A DNA stretch of 11,196 bases from Irineochytrium annulatum (taxonomy: Eukaryota > Chytridiomycota > Chytridiomycetes > Chytridiales > Chytridiaceae): contig JADGJL010000994.1 in assembly GCA_027600665.1 (NCBI GenBank), positions 1 to 11,196 on the forward strand, in the 5' to 3' direction. The position numbers were made by a program, and so were the translations under genes. A model generated the notes under the pieces. It did not search any database, had not been told where the DNA came from, and was given only the letters and a program-made list of their open reading frames with translations. This document shows positions 8,840 to 11,196 of this stretch, piece after piece (within the stretch, counting starts at the first letter, position 1; every line of letters begins with the position of its first letter).

Positions 8840-9918
8840 ATGGACGCCTACGACATCTACGAGCCGTGGATCAAGAAGGCCGACGGCTGCGGCACCACTT
8901 TAAACCCGCCTACTCACCTCGACGTCCCGCCACCACACTACGCCGCCATCCCGATTACGGAGCTTCAAGAACCGGCCGCCGCCTGCAAGCCCGTCGACAT
9001 CAACGACCCGGCCAGCATCTTGGCCGACCTCGCGTCCGACTTGTCCCCGCCCAAGTTTTGGCTTTCAGTCAGTGGCTTCGAGGACCTCGGCAACAACAAG
9101 TACCGCACCGATTTCCACTTCAATGTCGACCTTACGCCGCATGTGGTGCCCGTCGAGCCGTCACGGGTGCCCACAGTTAAGGGTTGGCGCAAGGCCGTGA
9201 AGGAGTCCATCTACAAGAGGACCGCGTCGACGCCGGCGCAGCTGGCCGCTATCGTGCGAGATCACGCCGCCGTCCTGCCTCGTGACGGCCCTGACGCGGA
9301 GGCCATCATAGCCAACGCGAGCTCGCTCCATGGCGAGTGGGTCATCACCACCGACGACGGCGAGAGGAAGCGCGAGCTCATGGACGAGCCTGGGCAGATC
9401 GAGATTGGGGTCGATGCCGTACTGAGTGAGTTGCGAGCGCGAGGGACAAGATGTGGCGGCAGGTGAGCCTCAGGAAGCGCGTCGAATGGGAGTTTCGGGA
9501 CGTGGTTGCGGTCCTGTCGCCGCTGATCAGAGCGCAGCGGCCCGAGTGGAAACTCTCGCCAACATCCAAGTTCCTGCTTTACATCAAGCCCTGCCTCAGG
9601 ATCGAGAAGACCATCGGCTCGTTGCCCATGGAGGAGCAGGCGAGGCGGTGGCTTGCGGTACTGGTCGTCCTCGTGTCCCCTTGCCTGGCTCACTTCGTCG
9701 CCCCCACCGATGTCGTCTTCTTCGGAACCTTTGTCGCTTCCGTCATCGCGGCGTGCCTGGCTCTCAGGATGGTCGCGCAGTGGACGCTGGACGCGACGGG
9801 CAGGCTCTCTTGCGACTACAAGGTGCAGCTGTCGGCAGAGGACTTCCTCAAGAAGCACACCACGGCCATCGTTCTGGCGGCGAGGGAGGGGAGGCAGAAT
9901 GTGTTGCTGAAAGTATAG
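8840..9918 (+). CDS. Unrecognised two-TM protein with N-terminal PPHY motif (two exons)
   Basis: The ATG at 8840 has an excellent Kozak context (gccgccATGg). Exon 1 is 8840-9418 and exon 2 is 9463-9918, with a 44-nt GTACTG..CAG intron between them. Both exons are phase 0, giving 344 residues. The unspliced frame stops at 9466 before any membrane segment. The exon-2 frame continues smoothly with GC-biased third positions and ordinary protein composition, which is why I prefer splicing over two genes. The N-terminus carries YEPWIKK and PPHY (31-34), a potential WW-domain ligand. The middle is soluble and charged, with FWLSVSGFEDL and FHFNVDLTPHV. Two hydrophobic helices lie near 256-273 and 276-297 and form a hairpin, followed by a polar tail of about 45 residues. 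There is no signal peptide, so a tail-proximal hairpin in an internal membrane is possible (inference). Function unknown. A competing consensus donor (GTGAGT at 9426) would shift frame. Confidence 0.75.
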
Positions 9919-10716
9919 TTGTTTGTCGTGTCGTGAAACCGGCCATAGTACCTGAATCTCGTACCATTAAAAAACAAATGTCTTCCTTGTCCACATCGCC
10001 GTACTTCACTATCAAAAAAATCAGCAGGGAGCGACTATGATGGATTGCTGTTGAAGGTTTAATGTCGAAATTGATAATATGTAACCCGATTGGTCCTCAG
10101 ACACCCCTTTTACAAAGTCCTTGGCAGCAAGGCTCGCTCGCATGCGACAGTACCTATACACTTACTTACACATATACCTGGTTCCCGCCGGCTGAGTGTG
10201 GCTGCAGTTCTTTTGCATTCGTCATGGTCCTCCTAACTCGCATCTTGCGAAAGTTATGAACGATTTTTACACAGTGCTACTATGTTCATTGTACTCGAAG
10301 ATACTTATTAATCCATCTTGTTTTCCACTCCTAAACTTCCTTGGATGGACAGTACTGATGATTGTTCTGTAGCAGCCTCCTTCGCTCCTCGTCGATTCAG
10401 TAATGCTGCTCTTTTTTATACATTCCTCATGCTAGTTTGTAAAAAACGATCGGTCAGGTTTATTCGTCGCAGAATGGTGACTTAGAAGCAACGAAAGTTC
10501 ATGTGACTAATCGACTAAAAGGCAGACCGCCACCATGAAAAAGGACAAATGTCTAACATGGACTGAGAAACGAGAAACGAAACAAGGAAGGGAAAGATAT
10601 TGAATAGGAGGTGCAGCAAGGTAAGGATAGGTCGTCTAAAGACAGTACAAAACAGAGAAAGAGATACCGTAAACGAACACCGGACTCATCATAACCCACA
10701 ACAAACAAGATCACAA
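9919..10716. other. Convergent 3' spacer without supported genes
   Basis: About 800 AT-richer bases lie between the stop of the plus-strand gene and the stop of the minus-strand gene. It should contain both 3' UTRs. A 65-codon plus-strand frame at 10062-10259 and a 22-residue frame in good Kozak context at 10535-10603 show no protein character. Purine-rich sequence dominates about 10530-10670. I see no tRNA or structured RNA. Confidence 0.5.
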
Positions 10717-11196
10717 TCAGTAAATCCGATGCTTCCCCGTCGACCTCCCAGCGGCCGACATGGTGGCCGGATCGATCTTGATCGGCTCCGCCGCGACGGG
10801 AACGTCCGCCGAACCGGTGAACTCCGCAAACGAGCTCGCGGACGGCCCGCCGGGCGGCGAGATGATCCTCCTCCCGCTCGACGGCCTGCCCAACTTCCTC
10901 GGCGAGAAGTCCGGCTCACGCGGGCCATCATCCCCAAACACGACAGAGGACCTCGAAGCGGCCTTGTTATTGTTGTTGGGCTGGGTCGGCGACGACACGG
11001 CCACGGGGGAGAGGGAGCGCACGCTGCCGCTGCCGTTGGGGGACGAGGGACCGGATGCGGGCGTCGGCTCGTCGTGCGCGAGGGTGAAGCTGGAGCGGAA
11101 GTTGGGCGCCACGCCGGCGGGCTGCCGGCGGCCCGTGCGCGGGCCTGGGGAGTCCTCTTGCGGAAGGATGCCGGAGCCGGGGTTGCGGGGGGGAGG
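10717..11196 (-). CDS. C-terminal part of a disordered Ser/Pro/Gly-rich protein, possibly Jupiter/HN1-like (5' end outside window)
   Basis: The frame is open from the window edge to a TGA at 10717-10719 and yields 159 residues. A GTG at 11112 is internal, so the protein continues beyond the window. Composition is Ser/Pro/Gly/Arg-rich with an Asn run, which suggests intrinsic disorder, and no membrane helix is visible. Two segments look like degenerate copies of one short motif: TGRRQPAG..FRSSFTL and SGRRIISPPGG..SSFAEF (PPGG at visible residues 114-117), with a further short SRSSVVFGDD. This recalls the R-x-L-x-PPGG-x-S-F-x-L-G motifs of Jupiter microtubule-associated homologues (HN1/JPT), which are small disordered proteins. 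The resemblance is weak and from memory, so it could equally be an unrelated disordered protein. The 3' end faces the plus-strand gene ending at 9918. Confidence 0.6.
   Translation of the reverse strand, partial: PPPRNPGSGILPQEDSPGPRTGRRQPAGVAPNFRSSFTLAHDEPTPASGPSSPNGSGSVRSLSPVAVSSPTQPNNNNKAASRSSVVFGDDGPREPDFSPRKLGRPSSGRRIISPPGGPSASSFAEFTGSADVPVAAEPIKIDPATMSAAGRSTGKHRIY

Noticed and set aside
9426..10040. Third-frame reading through exon 2 of the two-TM gene
   Set aside because: Pro/Gly/Arg-rich shadow product. The alternative frame gives two clean membrane helices and GC-biased third codon positions.
10062..10259. 65-codon plus-strand frame downstream of the two-TM gene
   Set aside because: No domain or codon bias. 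More likely 3' UTR or spacer.
10535..10603. 22-residue frame with perfect GCCACCATG context
   Set aside because: Very short, Lys/Arg-rich by composition and within a convergent 3' spacer. A perfect Kozak can occur by chance.
1..11196. Bacterial-style genes with GTG/TTG starts, CRISPR, tRNA or insertion sequences
   Set aside because: Canonical introns, long spacers and DAGL/F-box content indicate a eukaryote. No direct-repeat array, pol III A/B boxes or terminal inverted repeats were seen by eye.

Overview
The window looks like nuclear DNA of a fungus. The genes are GC-rich, their coding sequence is broken by short GT-AG introns of about 45-65 nt, the spacers are more AT-rich, and start contexts are eukaryotic (gccgccATGg at 8840). 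A four-TM diacylglycerol-lipase homologue together with an F-box protein would fit an early-diverging (for example zoosporic) lineage. The lineage is inference and was not tested. I see no rRNA, tRNA, CRISPR array, transposon or bacterial operon structure.

Layout. (1) 2-142, plus strand: C-terminal tail of a gene cut by the window edge. (2) 143-752: spacer. (3) 753 to about 1378 (perhaps to 1501), minus strand: Ser/Pro-rich single-pass membrane protein with a PPxY tail; its 5' exon(s) are unresolved. (4) 1898-6038, minus strand: the dominant gene, a six-exon homologue of sn-1-specific diacylglycerol lipase (DAGL). I rebuilt its splicing to a 1286-residue product with Ser651, Asp703 and His1262 as the probable triad. 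(5) 6039-7050: leader/spacer. (6) 7051-8589, minus strand: single-exon F-box-like protein of 512 residues. (7) 8590-8839: divergent spacer and likely shared promoter region. (8) 8840-9918, plus strand: two-exon, 344-residue protein with an N-terminal PPHY motif and two C-terminal membrane helices; unrecognised. (9) 9919-10716: convergent 3' spacer. (10) 10717-11196, minus strand: C-terminal part of a disordered Ser/Pro/Gly-rich protein with a weak resemblance to Jupiter/HN1 (JPT) proteins.

Three minus-strand genes (F-box, DAGL, TM protein) follow each other in tandem. They have separate spacers and nothing indicates co-transcription. The common threads are membrane lipid signalling (DAGL) and ubiquitin biology (an F-box adaptor, plus two membrane proteins with PPxY-type docking motifs for Nedd4/Rsp5-family WW domains). 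That link is suggestive only. The most distinctive observation is the architecture of the DAGL. Two long low-complexity insertions, one upstream of the lipase core and one of about 420 residues between the PGRI strand and the catalytic His, more than double the length of the catalytic part while every recognisable catalytic landmark is kept.
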